Positions 53,892-63,921 are shown, counted from the stretch's first letter. The stretch: 64,000 bases of DNA from an uncultured Flavobacteriaceae bacterium (GCA_938073895.1 CALJFB010000005.1:34223-98222); one strand, 5' to 3'. The notes: generated from the letters alone by a model not told the origin. Translations and numbers: made by a program.

Positions 53892-55204
53892 TGAACCATT
53901 TACCACTTATTATAAAACGCGAGTATATTACTAAAGTTAGAAACAAATCATTTATAATAATGACATTTTTAAGTCCATTATTATTTATTACCTTAATGTC
54001 TGTTGTTGCTTATTTAACTCAATTAAATGATGCAAAAGTTAGAACTATATCTATTTTAGATCAGTCTGGATTGTTTCAAAAATCGTTTCAGAGTTCTAAA
54101 GCGTTAAAATATGTTTACCTAAAAGGTAAAACAGATAAAGAAGCTAAAGAAATAGCCAAAGCCTCAAAAAGTTATGGCTTATTATATATTAAAGCATTTC
54201 CTAATAAATTAACAAAAAACGTTAGTGTTCAGTTTTTTTCGGATGAGTCAGTTTCACCTGGCATAATTTCAGATTTCGAAGATATTATAGCACAACGATT
54301 ACGCTATTTAAATTTAAAAAAGATTGGAATAGATACTAAAGATATTAAATCTGCAACTGTAGATGTTACCATTAAACAAGAAAATTATTTAGGCGTAACA
54401 TCTTCTAAAATGGAAGGTTATTTAAAATTAATATTTGGTGGTGCAGCTGGTTATTTACTATTTATGTTTATAATTATCTATGGAAATATGATAATGCGAA
54501 GTGTTATTGAAGAAAAAACAAGCCGAATTATAGAAGTTATTATCTCTTCGGTAAAACCCATACATTTAATGTTAGGTAAAATTATTGGAACGTCTTTAGC
54601 AGGAATAACACAATTTGCAATTTGGCTAATTTTGGGAAGTATTTTAATGGTTGTGATATCGTTAATTTTTAATATAGATCTTAGTGCTTCGCAAACACCA
54701 CAACAAATGTTGGTTTCTCAAGCCATTGAAACACAGGGTTTAAATATGCAAATTCAGGATGTACTAACTGCATTCTTACATTTACCAATAGCTAATTTGG
54801 TTATTGCATTTGTATTGTTTTTTGTGTGTGGTTATTTATTGTATAGTTCTATTTATGCAGCAATTGGTGCGGCAGTAGATAACGAAACAGATACACAGCA
54901 ATTTATGTTACCAGTATTAATTCCGTTAATGTTGGCCGTATATATAGGTTTTTTTACAGTAATAGATAATCCACACGGCACAGTTTCAACTATATTTTCT
55001 TTTATTCCATTTACAAGTCCAGTAGTAATGCTAATGCGTATTCCTTTTGGTGTTCCAGTTTGGCAACAAATGCTATCTTTAGCTTTATTAATACTAACTT
55101 TTTTAGGAACAGTTTGGTTTGCTGCTAAAATTTACCGCGTAGGGATTTTAATGTATGGTAAAAAGCCTAGTTATAAAGAATTATTAAAGTGGATTAAATA
55201 TTAA
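53891..55204 (+). CDS. ABC-2 type permease (NatB-like)
   Basis: 437 residues. One N-terminal membrane helix (~20-42), a long extracytoplasmic loop to ~175, then a block of five to six helices (GAAGYLLFMFIIIYGNMIMR, EEKTSRIIEVIISSVKPIHLMLGKIIG, FFVCGYLLYSSIYAAIGA). EEKTSRIxE is the ABC-2 coupling signature. Pairs with the upstream ATPase; substrate unknown (Na+ or other export). Confidence 0.9.
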   Translation: MNHLPLIIKREYITKVRNKSFIIMTFLSPLLFITLMSVVAYLTQLNDAKVRTISILDQSGLFQKSFQSSKALKYVYLKGKTDKEAKEIAKASKSYGLLYIKAFPNKLTKNVSVQFFSDESVSPGIISDFEDIIAQRLRYLNLKKIGIDTKDIKSATVDVTIKQENYLGVTSSKMEGYLKLIFGGAAGYLLFMFIIIYGNMIMRSVIEEKTSRIIEVIISSVKPIHLMLGKIIGTSLAGITQFAIWLILGSILMVVISLIFNIDLSASQTPQQMLVSQAIETQGLNMQIQDVLTAFLHLPIANLVIAFVLFFVCGYLLYSSIYAAIGAAVDNETDTQQFMLPVLIPLMLAVYIGFFTVIDNPHGTVSTIFSFIPFTSPVVMLMRIPFGVPVWQQMLSLALLILTFLGTVWFAAKIYRVGILMYGKKPSYKELLKWIKY

Positions 55205-55206
55205 TT

Positions 55207-56151
55207 ATGCAAGAACAAGTTATTAATAAAATAGAAAGCACAACAGGTAAAGTAGCAAGTGGTATTGCAGATAATTCTGTTTGGACAAAATTTATTGATT
55301 TTTTAAATTATAGTTTATACACTTTTGTAGACGATAAAGGTCAAGTTACAGGAGATATTAAGCTAAAATATATCTTATTAATTTTAATTGTTTTAATTCT
55401 AACAACCTACGTTTTAAGATGGGCAAAAAAAATAGTAACACGCAATTTACCTGAAGAAAATAAAGCCAAATTTACTACTGTATTTTCTTTTGCAAGATGG
55501 CTGATTTATGCCATAGTTTTTTTAATAGCCATAGATTCTATAGGCGTTAATATTACCGCTATTTTTGCAGCTTCGGCAGCACTTTTAATTGGTGTAGGTT
55601 TAGCATTGCAAACCTTATTTCAGGATATAATTTCTGGTGTATTTATTTTAGTAGACCAATCGGTTCATGTTGGCGATATAATAGAAATAGAAGGCAAAGT
55701 TGGTCGCGTAGTAGAAATTAAATTAAGAACTACAAGAGCAGTTACAATAGATAATAAAGTCCTTATAATTCCAAATCATTTATACTTAACTAATAGCTTA
55801 TATAATTGGACACAAAATGGGCAAAGCACCAGAGAATATGTAGATGTTGGTGTGGCTTATGGTAGCGATTTAGAATTAGTAAAAAAATTGTTGTTAGAAG
55901 CAGCAAATTCATCAAAATTAGTATTTAAAAGTCCTGCGCCAGGAGTTACGTTTACAGATTTTGGAGAAAGTGCTTTAACTTTTAGAGTAGCTTTTACAAT
56001 TAGAGATAGTTTTAATGTTAGAATTCCAAAAAGTGATGTTCGATTTGCTATAGATAGATTGTTTAGAGAAAATAATATTACCATTCCATTTCCGCAAAGA
56101 GATATGCATATTATCGATTCAAAAAAGAGTATATTACAAAGTACAAAATAA
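55207..56151 (+). CDS. Mechanosensitive channel MscS family
   Basis: 314 residues. Three N-terminal helices (~50-135), with the pore-lining TM3 glycine/alanine pattern ALLIGVGLALQTLFQDIISG, then the beta domain VDQSVHVGDIIEIEGKVGRVVEI, IDNKVLIIPNHLYLTNSLYNW and a cytoplasmic C-terminal domain. Releases osmolytes on hypo-osmotic shock. It is 2 bases after the ABC permease and 6 before a response regulator, so all are one operon. Confidence 0.93.
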   Translation: MQEQVINKIESTTGKVASGIADNSVWTKFIDFLNYSLYTFVDDKGQVTGDIKLKYILLILIVLILTTYVLRWAKKIVTRNLPEENKAKFTTVFSFARWLIYAIVFLIAIDSIGVNITAIFAASAALLIGVGLALQTLFQDIISGVFILVDQSVHVGDIIEIEGKVGRVVEIKLRTTRAVTIDNKVLIIPNHLYLTNSLYNWTQNGQSTREYVDVGVAYGSDLELVKKLLLEAANSSKLVFKSPAPGVTFTDFGESALTFRVAFTIRDSFNVRIPKSDVRFAIDRLFRENNITIPFPQRDMHIIDSKKSILQSTK

Positions 56152-56157
56152 AATAAA

Positions 56158-57321
56158 ATGCCAAAAATATTAGTTATAGAAGACGAAGCGGCAATCCGTA
56201 GAGTTTTAGTTAAAATATTAAGCGAAGAAAGCGATACGTATCAAGTAGAACAAGCCGAAGATGGTTTGGCTGGAGCCGAAATACTTAAGAAAGAAGATTT
56301 TGACTTAGTACTTTGCGATATTAAAATGCCAAAAATGGATGGTGTAGATGTCTTAGAAGCTATTAAAAAAGTAAAACCCGAAATTCCTTTTGTTATGATT
56401 TCCGGTCACGGCGATTTAGATACTGCAGTAAATACAATGCGTTTAGGTGCTTTCGATTATATTTCGAAACCACCAGATTTAAACCGATTATTAAATACAG
56501 TTAGAAATGCTTTAGATAGAAAAGAGTTAGTTGTTGCAAATAAAATTCTTAAAAAGAAGGTTTCTAAAAAATACGAAATGATTGGTAAAAGCAACGCTAT
56601 TTCTCAAATTAAAGAGATAATAGAAAAAGTAGCGCCAACAGAAGCTAGAGTTTTAGTAACTGGACCAAACGGAACAGGAAAAGAATTAGTAGCACATTGG
56701 TTACACGAAAAAAGTACACGTTCTAAAGGACCAATGATTGAGGTAAATTGTGCTGCAATACCAAGCGAATTAATAGAAAGCGAATTATTTGGTCACGTAA
56801 AAGGTGCTTTTACAAGTGCAGCAAAAGATAGAGCTGGTAAATTTGAAGCAGCAAATAAAGGAACCATTTTCTTAGACGAAATTGGCGATATGAGTTTATC
56901 TGCTCAAGCTAAAGTATTACGTGCGTTACAAGAAAGTAGAGTGCAACGTGTTGGTAGCGATAAAGATATAAAAGTTGATGTTAGAGTAGTTGCTGCAACT
57001 AATAAAAACCTAAAGAAAGAAATTGCCGAAGGTCGTTTTAGAGAAGATTTATACCACAGATTAGCCGTTATTTTAATAAAAGTACCTGCTTTAAACGATA
57101 GAAGAGACGATATTCCTGAACTTATAAACCATTTTGCTAAAAAGATTTCTTCAGAGCAAGGAACTGCGCCTAAAACATTTAGTACAAAAGCTATTAAATT
57201 ATTACAGGAATATGATTGGACTGGAAACATTAGAGAATTACGTAATGTTGTAGAACGTTTAATTATTTTAGGCGAAAAAGAAGTTAGCGAAAAAGATGTA
57301 AAACTATTTGCTAGTAAATAA
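56158..57321 (+). CDS. NtrC-family sigma-54 activator lacking a DNA-binding domain
   Basis: 387 residues. Receiver domain 1-120 (acidic D10 region, phospho-acceptor D54, S82, K104), linker, and AAA+ domain ~143-380 with Walker A GPNGTGKE (169-176), GAFTSA loop (216-221; GAFTGA in the consensus) and Walker B GTIFLDE (235-241). The protein stops right after the AAA+ lid helices, with no Fis-type HTH. It can therefore be expected to act from solution or with another DNA-bound partner. Start of the next gene overlaps by 1 base. Confidence 0.92.
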   Translation: MPKILVIEDEAAIRRVLVKILSEESDTYQVEQAEDGLAGAEILKKEDFDLVLCDIKMPKMDGVDVLEAIKKVKPEIPFVMISGHGDLDTAVNTMRLGAFDYISKPPDLNRLLNTVRNALDRKELVVANKILKKKVSKKYEMIGKSNAISQIKEIIEKVAPTEARVLVTGPNGTGKELVAHWLHEKSTRSKGPMIEVNCAAIPSELIESELFGHVKGAFTSAAKDRAGKFEAANKGTIFLDEIGDMSLSAQAKVLRALQESRVQRVGSDKDIKVDVRVVAATNKNLKKEIAEGRFREDLYHRLAVILIKVPALNDRRDDIPELINHFAKKISSEQGTAPKTFSTKAIKLLQEYDWTGNIRELRNVVERLIILGEKEVSEKDVKLFASK

Positions 57322-57617
57322 TGCGACATACCATTTTGGCAATAACATTAGGAGTTGTAGGATTACTTTTTGTAGCTTATATTAACTATGCTTTTTACCA
57401 AGTGGTTGTTATCTTTAAAGGCGTAAATAATTTTGATCCGTATCAATATAATATTAGCATATCAAGTAAACTTGGTATGCTTTTTTTTGGTTTATTAGCT
57501 TTGCTATATAGCCTAAACTCGGTAAGTAAGCATAAGGTAGCAGCTATAATTGGTTCTGTTTTAGGATTAATTGTTGTGTTTTTATCGTTTATGCAATTAT
57601 TTCGCTATTTTTTGTAA
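57321..57617 (+). CDS. Small membrane protein coupled to the sigma-54 activator
   Basis: 98 residues, three hydrophobic helices (about 5-28, 48-66, 72-95), no Cys or His motif. Start codon overlaps the activator stop by 1 base (TAATG). Family unknown; I note only its coupling. Confidence 0.7.
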   Translation: MRHTILAITLGVVGLLFVAYINYAFYQVVVIFKGVNNFDPYQYNISISSKLGMLFFGLLALLYSLNSVSKHKVAAIIGSVLGLIVVFLSFMQLFRYFL

Positions 57618-57738
57618 GGCTAAGTTTTTACTAGTGTTATTAGATTTAATATATTGATATGAAAATATATTTTTATTTAAAGTAAATCAGTGCAGCTTAA
57701 CAATAGTTAATTTTAATAATTCATTTTAAAACAAACGT

Positions 57739-58611
57739 ATGACACCAAAAGACTATAAAATCACATCACAAATTAACATAAAAGACTTAGCAACAAAACC
57801 AAGTTTTAATGTCGATAAAGAGGCTTTAAAAAAAGAACTTAAAAAAACACGTAAGCAATTAGGCGAACTTCAAGACAAACTTTACGCACACGGAAAATAT
57901 AGTGTTTTAATTTGTATACAAGGAATGGATACCGCAGGTAAAGACAGTTTAATTCGTGAGGTTTTTAAAGATTTTAATGTTCGTGGCGTTGTAGTGCATA
58001 GTTTTAAAGTACCAACAGAATTAGAGTTAAAGCACGATTATTTATGGCGCCATTATATAGCGTTACCTGCAAAAGGAAAGTTTGGTGTTTTTAATAGAAC
58101 TCATTATGAGAATGTTTTGGTAACCAGAGTTCATCCAGAATATATTATGGGAGAACATATTCCGGGAATTCATTCTGTGTCGGATATAAATGACGATTTT
58201 TGGGAACAACGCTTTAAGCAAATCAACAATTTTGAAAAGCATATTGCAGATAATGGAACCATAATATTTAAGTTCTTTTTAAATCTGTCTAAAGACGAAC
58301 AAAAAAATAGACTATTACGCAGATTAGACAAAAAAGAGAAAAACTGGAAATTCTCTGCTGGCGATTTAAAAGAACGTAAACTTTGGGATAACTACCAAGA
58401 TTGTTATCAAGACATCTTAAATAAAACATCTAAAGAAAAAGCACCTTGGTATAATATTCCTGCAGATTCTAAAGATGCCGCAAGAGTAATAATTGCAAAT
58501 ATTTTGTTAGAGACCTTAAGTCAATACAAAGACATAAAAGAACCAGAATTAGATGCCAAAACCAAAGCAAATATAGATGTGTATAAAGCGCAGTTAGATA
58601 ATGAAAAGTAG
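57739..58611 (+). CDS. ppk2: Polyphosphate kinase 2 family protein
   Basis: 290 residues, a P-loop kinase that transfers phosphate between polyphosphate and nucleotides. Walker A GMDTAGKD (62-70), the conserved DFNVRGVVVHSFKVPT, HDYLWRHY, FGVFNRTHYENVLVTRVHPE, LLRRLDKKEKNWKFS. A single PPK2 domain with the class I/III size; nucleotide preference cannot be told from the sequence. Confidence 0.92.
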   Translation: MTPKDYKITSQINIKDLATKPSFNVDKEALKKELKKTRKQLGELQDKLYAHGKYSVLICIQGMDTAGKDSLIREVFKDFNVRGVVVHSFKVPTELELKHDYLWRHYIALPAKGKFGVFNRTHYENVLVTRVHPEYIMGEHIPGIHSVSDINDDFWEQRFKQINNFEKHIADNGTIIFKFFLNLSKDEQKNRLLRRLDKKEKNWKFSAGDLKERKLWDNYQDCYQDILNKTSKEKAPWYNIPADSKDAARVIIANILLETLSQYKDIKEPELDAKTKANIDVYKAQLDNEK

Positions 58612-58654
58612 ATTTACGGAGTTAAACCGCTAAATAAAATTCAAATTAATTGTA

Positions 58655-59059
58655 ATGAAAACCATTCACTTTTATAAATTAAATCTCTTAAAAACGATGC
58701 TTTTTTTAGGATTGGCAGCAGTTTGTATGTTTGTCAGTTTTTTTGAGTTTATAGCAGAAGAAAATTCACTTACAAATAGACTTTTAAATAGTTTAGGCTA
58801 CCTTATAATAGCTATTCATTTTACAAAAACGCTTTGGTATAAATATTATGTAAGTCATAATAAAAAAGGTCTAACCATTAGATTAAACCGTAATATTTTA
58901 CAAGAACGGACCTTTATGTATAAGCATTTAAAAGCGGTTGTTTTAGAAGATACTACTATTTCGTTTCAATATAGAAAACGTAAAGATGCTATAGATTTAG
59001 AAGGTTTTAAAATAGAAGATATAAATAAAATTCATCAATTATTAAATTCAGTAAAATGA
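58655..59059 (+). CDS. Hypothetical protein with two membrane helices
   Basis: 134 residues. Two hydrophobic helices at ~12-32 and ~40-60, then a basic cytoplasmic C-terminal domain (RLNRNILQERTFMYKHLKAV). Its stop and the start of the DinB gene overlap by 4 bases (ATGA), so the two are coupled. No family recognised. Confidence 0.65.
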   Translation: MKTIHFYKLNLLKTMLFLGLAAVCMFVSFFEFIAEENSLTNRLLNSLGYLIIAIHFTKTLWYKYYVSHNKKGLTIRLNRNILQERTFMYKHLKAVVLEDTTISFQYRKRKDAIDLEGFKIEDINKIHQLLNSVK

Positions 59060-59622
59060 AAAACATTAAATACGTAATCCTATTTTTAGTTATATCTATT
59101 ACATCTGCACAAACCGAAGCAAAACTGCCTTTTTACCAATTACCAGAAAATGCAGAAATTTATACGGCAGGAACCGTAGCAGCAAAACAAGTTGAAGCTT
59201 TGGGCTTTCGGTTTTATCATGCAACAGATAATTTAACTCAAAAAGATTTAGCGTTTAAACCAAATGCTGAGGTTAGAACTACAGGAGAAACCATTCAGCA
59301 TATCTACGATTTATCTTTAATAATTGTAAATGCCACTTTGGTAAAATCAAACTCAAAAGATAAACAAGCATTAACGTATTTAGAATTAAGAAAAGAAACA
59401 TTGCTTAATTTAGAGAAAGCATCGGTATTACTTAGAGCTTCTAAAGATATTTCGACTTTTAAAATTATTTTTGGAGCCACTAAAATGCCATTCTGGAACA
59501 ACATTAACGGACCAATTGCAGATGCCATTTGGCATTGTGGGCAAATTGCGTCTTACCGTAGGATATCTGGAAATCCTATTAATTCTAAAGTAAATCATTT
59601 CACAGGAACTGTAAAAGAATAA
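59056..59622 (+). CDS. Exported DinB-like protein
   Basis: 188 residues with a signal peptide (~1-20, SITSAQTE). Helical-bundle DinB-like metal-binding pattern: a His in RFYHATD, a His in TIQHIYDLS and one in IWHCGQIAS, the canonical three-His metal site spread over the four-helix bundle. DinB-like proteins are usually cytoplasmic thiol-dependent transferases; the signal peptide is unusual. Coupled to the upstream membrane protein gene. Confidence 0.75.
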   Translation: MKNIKYVILFLVISITSAQTEAKLPFYQLPENAEIYTAGTVAAKQVEALGFRFYHATDNLTQKDLAFKPNAEVRTTGETIQHIYDLSLIIVNATLVKSNSKDKQALTYLELRKETLLNLEKASVLLRASKDISTFKIIFGATKMPFWNNINGPIADAIWHCGQIASYRRISGNPINSKVNHFTGTVKE

Positions 59623-59648
59623 AATATTAAAATAGCTTAAAAATTAAA

Positions 59649-59679
59649 TTGGTAAAAACTAATAGGTTGCTTACTTTTG
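59649..59679 (+). promoter_or_regulatory. -33/-7 promoter of sucC
   Basis: TTG (59649-59651), 20 bases, TACTTTTG (59672-59679). Leader of about 60 bases to the ATG. Confidence 0.65.
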
Positions 59680-59741
59680 CTACATTAAATTTAGAGTAAA
59701 CTTCTGGTTAAACAGAACACAACATATAAATCTATTAAAAG

Positions 59742-60932
59742 ATGAATTTACACGAATATCAAGGAAAAGAATTATTAAGTAGTTTTGGTGTACGTATCCA
59801 ACGTGGTATTGTTGCACAAAATGCTGACGAAGCAGTAACAGCAGCTAAGAAATTAACTGAAGAAACTGGTACAGGATGGCACGTAATTAAGGCTCAAGTT
59901 CACGCAGGTGGAAGAGGAAAAGGTGGCGGAGTAAAATTAGCTAAAAACCTTGATGCTGTAAAAACTATTGCAGGAGAAATTATTGGAATGGACTTAGTAA
60001 CACCGCAAACTTCGGCAGAAGGAAAACGTGTACACCAAGTTTTAGTTTGTGAAGACGTATACTATCCAGGAGCTGAAGAGCCAGACGAATTTTATATTTC
60101 TGTACTTTTAAATAGAGCTACTGGACGTAACATGATTATGTATTCTACAGAAGGTGGAATGGATATTGAAACTGTTGCCGAAGAAACGCCACATTTAATT
60201 TTTAACGAAGAAATAGATCCTTCTACTGGAATTTTACCTTTCCAAGCAAGACGTATTGCTTTTAACTTAGGATTATCTGGTGTTGCTTTTAAAGAAATGA
60301 CAAAATTTGTAACGTCTCTATATAAAGCTTACGTTGAATCTGATTCTTCTTTATTTGAAATTAATCCAGTATTAAAAACAAGCGATTCTAAAATTATGGC
60401 AGTAGATGCTAAAGTGTCTTTAGACGCTAATGCATTATACAGACATAAAGATTTAGCTGCAATGCGCGATTTACGTGAAGAAAATCCAATTGAAGTTGAA
60501 GCAGGAGAACAAGGACTTAATTATGTAGATTTAGACGGAAACGTTGGTTGTATGGTTAATGGTGCTGGTTTAGCAATGGCAACAATGGATTTAATTAAGC
60601 AAGCTGGTGGAGAACCTGCTAACTTCTTAGACGTTGGTGGTACTGCAGATGCTGCAAGAGTAGAAATAGCTTTCGAACTTATTTTAAGAGATCCAGCTGT
60701 AAAAGCAATTTTAATTAACATTTTTGGTGGTATTGTTCGTTGCGATCGTGTTGCTCAAGGTGTAATAGATGCTTATAAAAATATGGGAACTATTAACGTG
60801 CCAATTATTGTACGTTTACAAGGAACAAATGCAGATATAGCTAAAAAATTAATTGATAATTCTGGTTTAGATGTAATGTCTGCTACAGAATTCCAAGAAG
60901 CTGCAGATAAAGTACAAGCTGTTTTAGCTTAA
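59742..60932 (+). CDS. sucC: Succinate-CoA ligase, ADP/GDP-forming, beta subunit
   Basis: 396 residues. TCA-cycle enzyme making ATP/GTP from succinyl-CoA. Starts with the canonical [17 protein letters not shown], then the ATP-grasp domain ([18 protein letters not shown]), and the C-terminal CoA-ligase domain ([47 protein letters not shown]). The alpha subunit (sucD) is not adjacent. Confidence 0.98.
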   Translation: MNLHEYQGKELLSSFGVRIQRGIVAQNADEAVTAAKKLTEETGTGWHVIKAQVHAGGRGKGGGVKLAKNLDAVKTIAGEIIGMDLVTPQTSAEGKRVHQVLVCEDVYYPGAEEPDEFYISVLLNRATGRNMIMYSTEGGMDIETVAEETPHLIFNEEIDPSTGILPFQARRIAFNLGLSGVAFKEMTKFVTSLYKAYVESDSSLFEINPVLKTSDSKIMAVDAKVSLDANALYRHKDLAAMRDLREENPIEVEAGEQGLNYVDLDGNVGCMVNGAGLAMATMDLIKQAGGEPANFLDVGGTADAARVEIAFELILRDPAVKAILINIFGGIVRCDRVAQGVIDAYKNMGTINVPIIVRLQGTNADIAKKLIDNSGLDVMSATEFQEAADKVQAVLA

Positions 60933-60968
60933 TACTTATAAATATTAACTTAGTTTTCTAAGTTCAAT

Positions 60969-60999
60969 AAAAAAGCAACCTATTTTAGGTTGCTTTTTT
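60969..60999 (+). terminator. Intrinsic terminator of sucC
   Basis: aaaaaagcaacct (60969-60981) / aggttgctttttt (60987-60999), loop attt. Confidence 0.9.
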
Positions 61000-61207
61000 A
61001 TGCTTTAGATTTAAATAATTTAAAATATAGATTTTTTTGAATACTGTTATATAGCATTTCTGTCGTATGGTAAGTGCTTAATCTGATTTAATAAACCTCG
61101 TCAAGTATTTAAGTTAAAACTTTTAGCTAATAATGTAAATGGTTCTGTAGCGTTTAGTCTCATAATAGTTTGAAATTAAAATATAAAATTATTTTAACTC
61201 TTAACCA

Positions 61208-61567
61208 TTACTTCTTTTTGCCGTAATTTTTAAATTCAGGTTTAAAAGGTTTTCCGTCTTTGGTTAAATCTTCCGACTTGTTTTTGTAAAGATTCTTAGC
61301 GTTAGAACCTAAGCCTTTTTCGTCGCTTTTAGGTCTTTCTGCTTTACCAGGCATTGGACCACGTAATTTTATAATTAGTCCATTAAGGAAATTTCGTAAA
61401 ATTTGATCGCCACATTCAACATAATTAGGATGATCTTCTTTTTGAAACAAAGCATTTAGTTCGCTTTTAGAAACTCTAAAGTCTACTAATTCTAAAATTT
61501 CTATAATATCTTGGTCACGTAATTTATGCGCAACTCTAAGTTTTTTGAAGATGTCGTTATTTGTCAT
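61208..61567 (-). CDS. DUF1456 family protein
   Basis: 119 residues. DUF1456 pattern NNDIFKKLRVAHKLRDQDIIEIL, LVDFRVSKSELNALFQKEDHPNY and GDQILRNFLNGLIIKLRG, then a basic tail (KKK). The family is unknown in function. A -7 element (minus TATCTTTG, 61572-61579) ends only 4 bases before the start codon, implying a leaderless or nearly leaderless mRNA. Confidence 0.88.
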   Translation of the reverse strand: MTNNDIFKKLRVAHKLRDQDIIEILELVDFRVSKSELNALFQKEDHPNYVECGDQILRNFLNGLIIKLRGPMPGKAERPKSDEKGLGSNAKNLYKNKSEDLTKDGKPFKPEFKNYGKKK

Positions 61568-61571
61568 AATG

Positions 61572-61579
61572 CAAAGATA
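61572..61579 (-). promoter_or_regulatory. -7 element of the DUF1456 gene (nearly leaderless)
   Basis: Minus strand TATCTTTG fits TAnnTTTG; the start codon follows after 4 bases, so the mRNA would start at or next to the ATG. Confidence 0.4.
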
Positions 61580-61718
61580 GAAAAATAGTTTGTTTTTAGA
61601 AGTTTAACTATTTATAAGTTAAGTTGTTTGTTGGGTTTAGTTGGTTGTAAGTTATGATGCTTATTTGAGTAGATTAAAATAAGTTATAACATTAGTGTTT
61701 AATAAAGATATCTAGGTA

Positions 61719-63722
61719 TTAATCTTTAAGCTCTTCTAGCTTTCCTTGATATGCTTTTAGTCGGTCACGTAATTGCGCTGCAACCATAAAATCCAAGGCT
61801 TTAGCAGCAGTTTCCATTTCTTTACGGGTTTCTCTAATACGTTTTTCTAGTTCGGGTTTAGTAAGATAATTGCTTTCAGGTTCTGCAGCTTTTAAAGCTT
61901 CTAATTCGTAATGACCAGTACTAACAGAGTTTTTGGATAAAATACTATCTAAACTTTTATTTAGAGCTTGTGGTATCTTATTGTTATCGGTATTATATTT
62001 AATTTGTTTTTCGCGTCTATATTCGGTTTCATCAATTGTTTTTTGCATGCTTTTTGTAATCTTATCCGCATACATAATAGCTTTACCATTTAGGTTTCTT
62101 GCTGCTCTACCAACAGTTTGCGTTAAAGATCTTGCCGATCTTAAAAAGCCTTCTTTATCGGCATCTAAAATAGCTACTAAAGATACTTCTGGCAAATCTA
62201 AACCTTCACGAAGCAAGTTTACTCCAACCAAAACATCGTAAATACCTTTTCGTAAATCTTGCATAATTTGTACACGTTCTAAAGTGTCAACATCGCTATG
62301 TATATAGTTTACGCGTATGTTTATGCGGCTTAAATATTTAGTTAATTCTTCTGCCATACGTTTGGTTAAAGTGGTTACTAAAGTACGTTCGTCTTTTTCA
62401 ATACGTTGCTGGATTTCTTCAATTAAATCGTCTATCTGATTTAAACTTGGTCTAATTTCAATAATAGGATCTAATAATCCGGTTGGTCTAATAACTTGTT
62501 CAACAAAAACACCATCGGTTTTCTCTAATTCGTAATCTGCTGGTGTTGCCGAAACATAAATAACTTGATTTTGTAGCGCTTCAAATTCTTCAAACTTTAA
62601 AGGTCTATTGTCCATTGCAGCAGGCAATCTAAATCCATAATCTACTAAGTTTACTTTTCTGCTGTAATCACCACCATACATAGCGTGAACTTGCGAAACA
62701 GTTACGTGACTTTCGTCTACCACCATTAAATAATCATCTGGAAAATAATCTAATAAGCAAAAAGGTCTTGTGCCTGGTTGTCTACCATCTAAATATCGCG
62801 AATAGTTTTCAATTCCAGAGCAATAACCCAATTCACGAATCATTTCTAAATCGAATTCTGTGCGTTCTTTTAATCGTTTGGCTTCTAAATGTTTTCCAAT
62901 ATCTTTAAAATAGTCGTGCTGATTTACCAAATCATCCTGAATATCTTTTATTGCTCCTTGTAATATATCTGGAGATGTAACAAACATATTTGCAGGATAT
63001 ATAGTTAAGATGTCAAATTCTTCTAGAATTTCGTTGGTTTGCACATTAAATTTTTCAATTAACTCAATTTCATCACCAAAAAAGTGAATTCTAAAAGCAT
63101 CGTCTGCATAACTTGGATAAATATCTACAGTATCGCCTTTTATTCTGAAATTTCCGTGATTAAAATCGGCTTCGGTTCTAGAGTATAAACTTTGAACTAA
63201 AGTATGAAGTAAATTTGTTCTTGAAATTTCCTGATCGCGTTCTAAAGTAATTACATTTTTCTGAAATTCTACAGGATTTCCAATACCATACAAACATGAA
63301 ACCGATGCTACAACTAAAACATCTCGTCTTCCAGAAAGTAGGGAAGAGGTTGTGCTTAAACGAAGTTTCTCTATTTCTTCGTTAATACTTAAATCTTTTT
63401 CTATGTAAACTCCAGAGGAAGGAATAAATGCTTCTGGTTGATAATAATCGTAGTAACTTACAAAATACTCAACAGCATTTTCTGGAAAAAACTGTTTGAA
63501 TTCACTATACAATTGTGCCGCTAACGTTTTATTATGTGCTAAAACCAATGTTGGCTTTTGTACCGATTCTATAACATTGGCAACTGTAAACGTTTTTCCT
63601 GAACCGGTTACACCTAAAAGGGTTTGAAATTTATCTTTATTATCTAAACCTTCTACTAACTGTTTTATAGCAGCAGGTTGGTCTCCAGTTGGTTTAAATT
63701 CTGATTGTATTTTAAATTTCAT
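61719..63722 (-). CDS. uvrB: UvrABC system protein B
   Basis: 667 residues. Nucleotide-excision repair helicase that verifies damage with UvrA and recruits UvrC. Walker A GVTGSGKT, the beta-hairpin SYYDYYQPEAFIP, DESHVTVSQ, helicase motifs ILDADKEGFLRS and QTVGRAARN, and the C-terminal UVR motif (ETAAKALDFMVAAQLRDRL, ~640-655) that binds UvrC. Length and order are standard. Confidence 0.98.
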   Translation of the reverse strand: MKFKIQSEFKPTGDQPAAIKQLVEGLDNKDKFQTLLGVTGSGKTFTVANVIESVQKPTLVLAHNKTLAAQLYSEFKQFFPENAVEYFVSYYDYYQPEAFIPSSGVYIEKDLSINEEIEKLRLSTTSSLLSGRRDVLVVASVSCLYGIGNPVEFQKNVITLERDQEISRTNLLHTLVQSLYSRTEADFNHGNFRIKGDTVDIYPSYADDAFRIHFFGDEIELIEKFNVQTNEILEEFDILTIYPANMFVTSPDILQGAIKDIQDDLVNQHDYFKDIGKHLEAKRLKERTEFDLEMIRELGYCSGIENYSRYLDGRQPGTRPFCLLDYFPDDYLMVVDESHVTVSQVHAMYGGDYSRKVNLVDYGFRLPAAMDNRPLKFEEFEALQNQVIYVSATPADYELEKTDGVFVEQVIRPTGLLDPIIEIRPSLNQIDDLIEEIQQRIEKDERTLVTTLTKRMAEELTKYLSRINIRVNYIHSDVDTLERVQIMQDLRKGIYDVLVGVNLLREGLDLPEVSLVAILDADKEGFLRSARSLTQTVGRAARNLNGKAIMYADKITKSMQKTIDETEYRREKQIKYNTDNNKIPQALNKSLDSILSKNSVSTGHYELEALKAAEPESNYLTKPELEKRIRETRKEMETAAKALDFMVAAQLRDRLKAYQGKLEELKD

Positions 63723-63862
63723 AAGTGTGAATTACATTGCTAAATTACGGAATAATTAGTAGAGATCTTCGTGTTGATTTGTTAAGATTTAAAGTTTCTA
63801 AATGAGTAGAAATGAATTGTTTTGTGTTTTTTTAAACAGTTTTTTAAATGTTATTATATTAA

Positions 63863-63898
63863 AAAACGCCTAAATCAAATAGATGATTTAGGCGTTTT
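63863..63898 (-). terminator. Intrinsic terminator after the right-edge gene
   Basis: aaaacgcctaaatca (63863-63877) / tgatttaggcgtttt (63884-63898), 6-nt loop, T runs. On the minus strand it lies just 3' of the partial gene ending at 63922. Confidence 0.9.
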
Positions 63899-63921
63899 AT
63901 TTTTGTTAATTTTAATATTAA

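Noticed and set aside
61933..62241. 102-residue open frame inside uvrB
   Set aside because: Opposite-strand shadow of the conserved uvrB helicase region.
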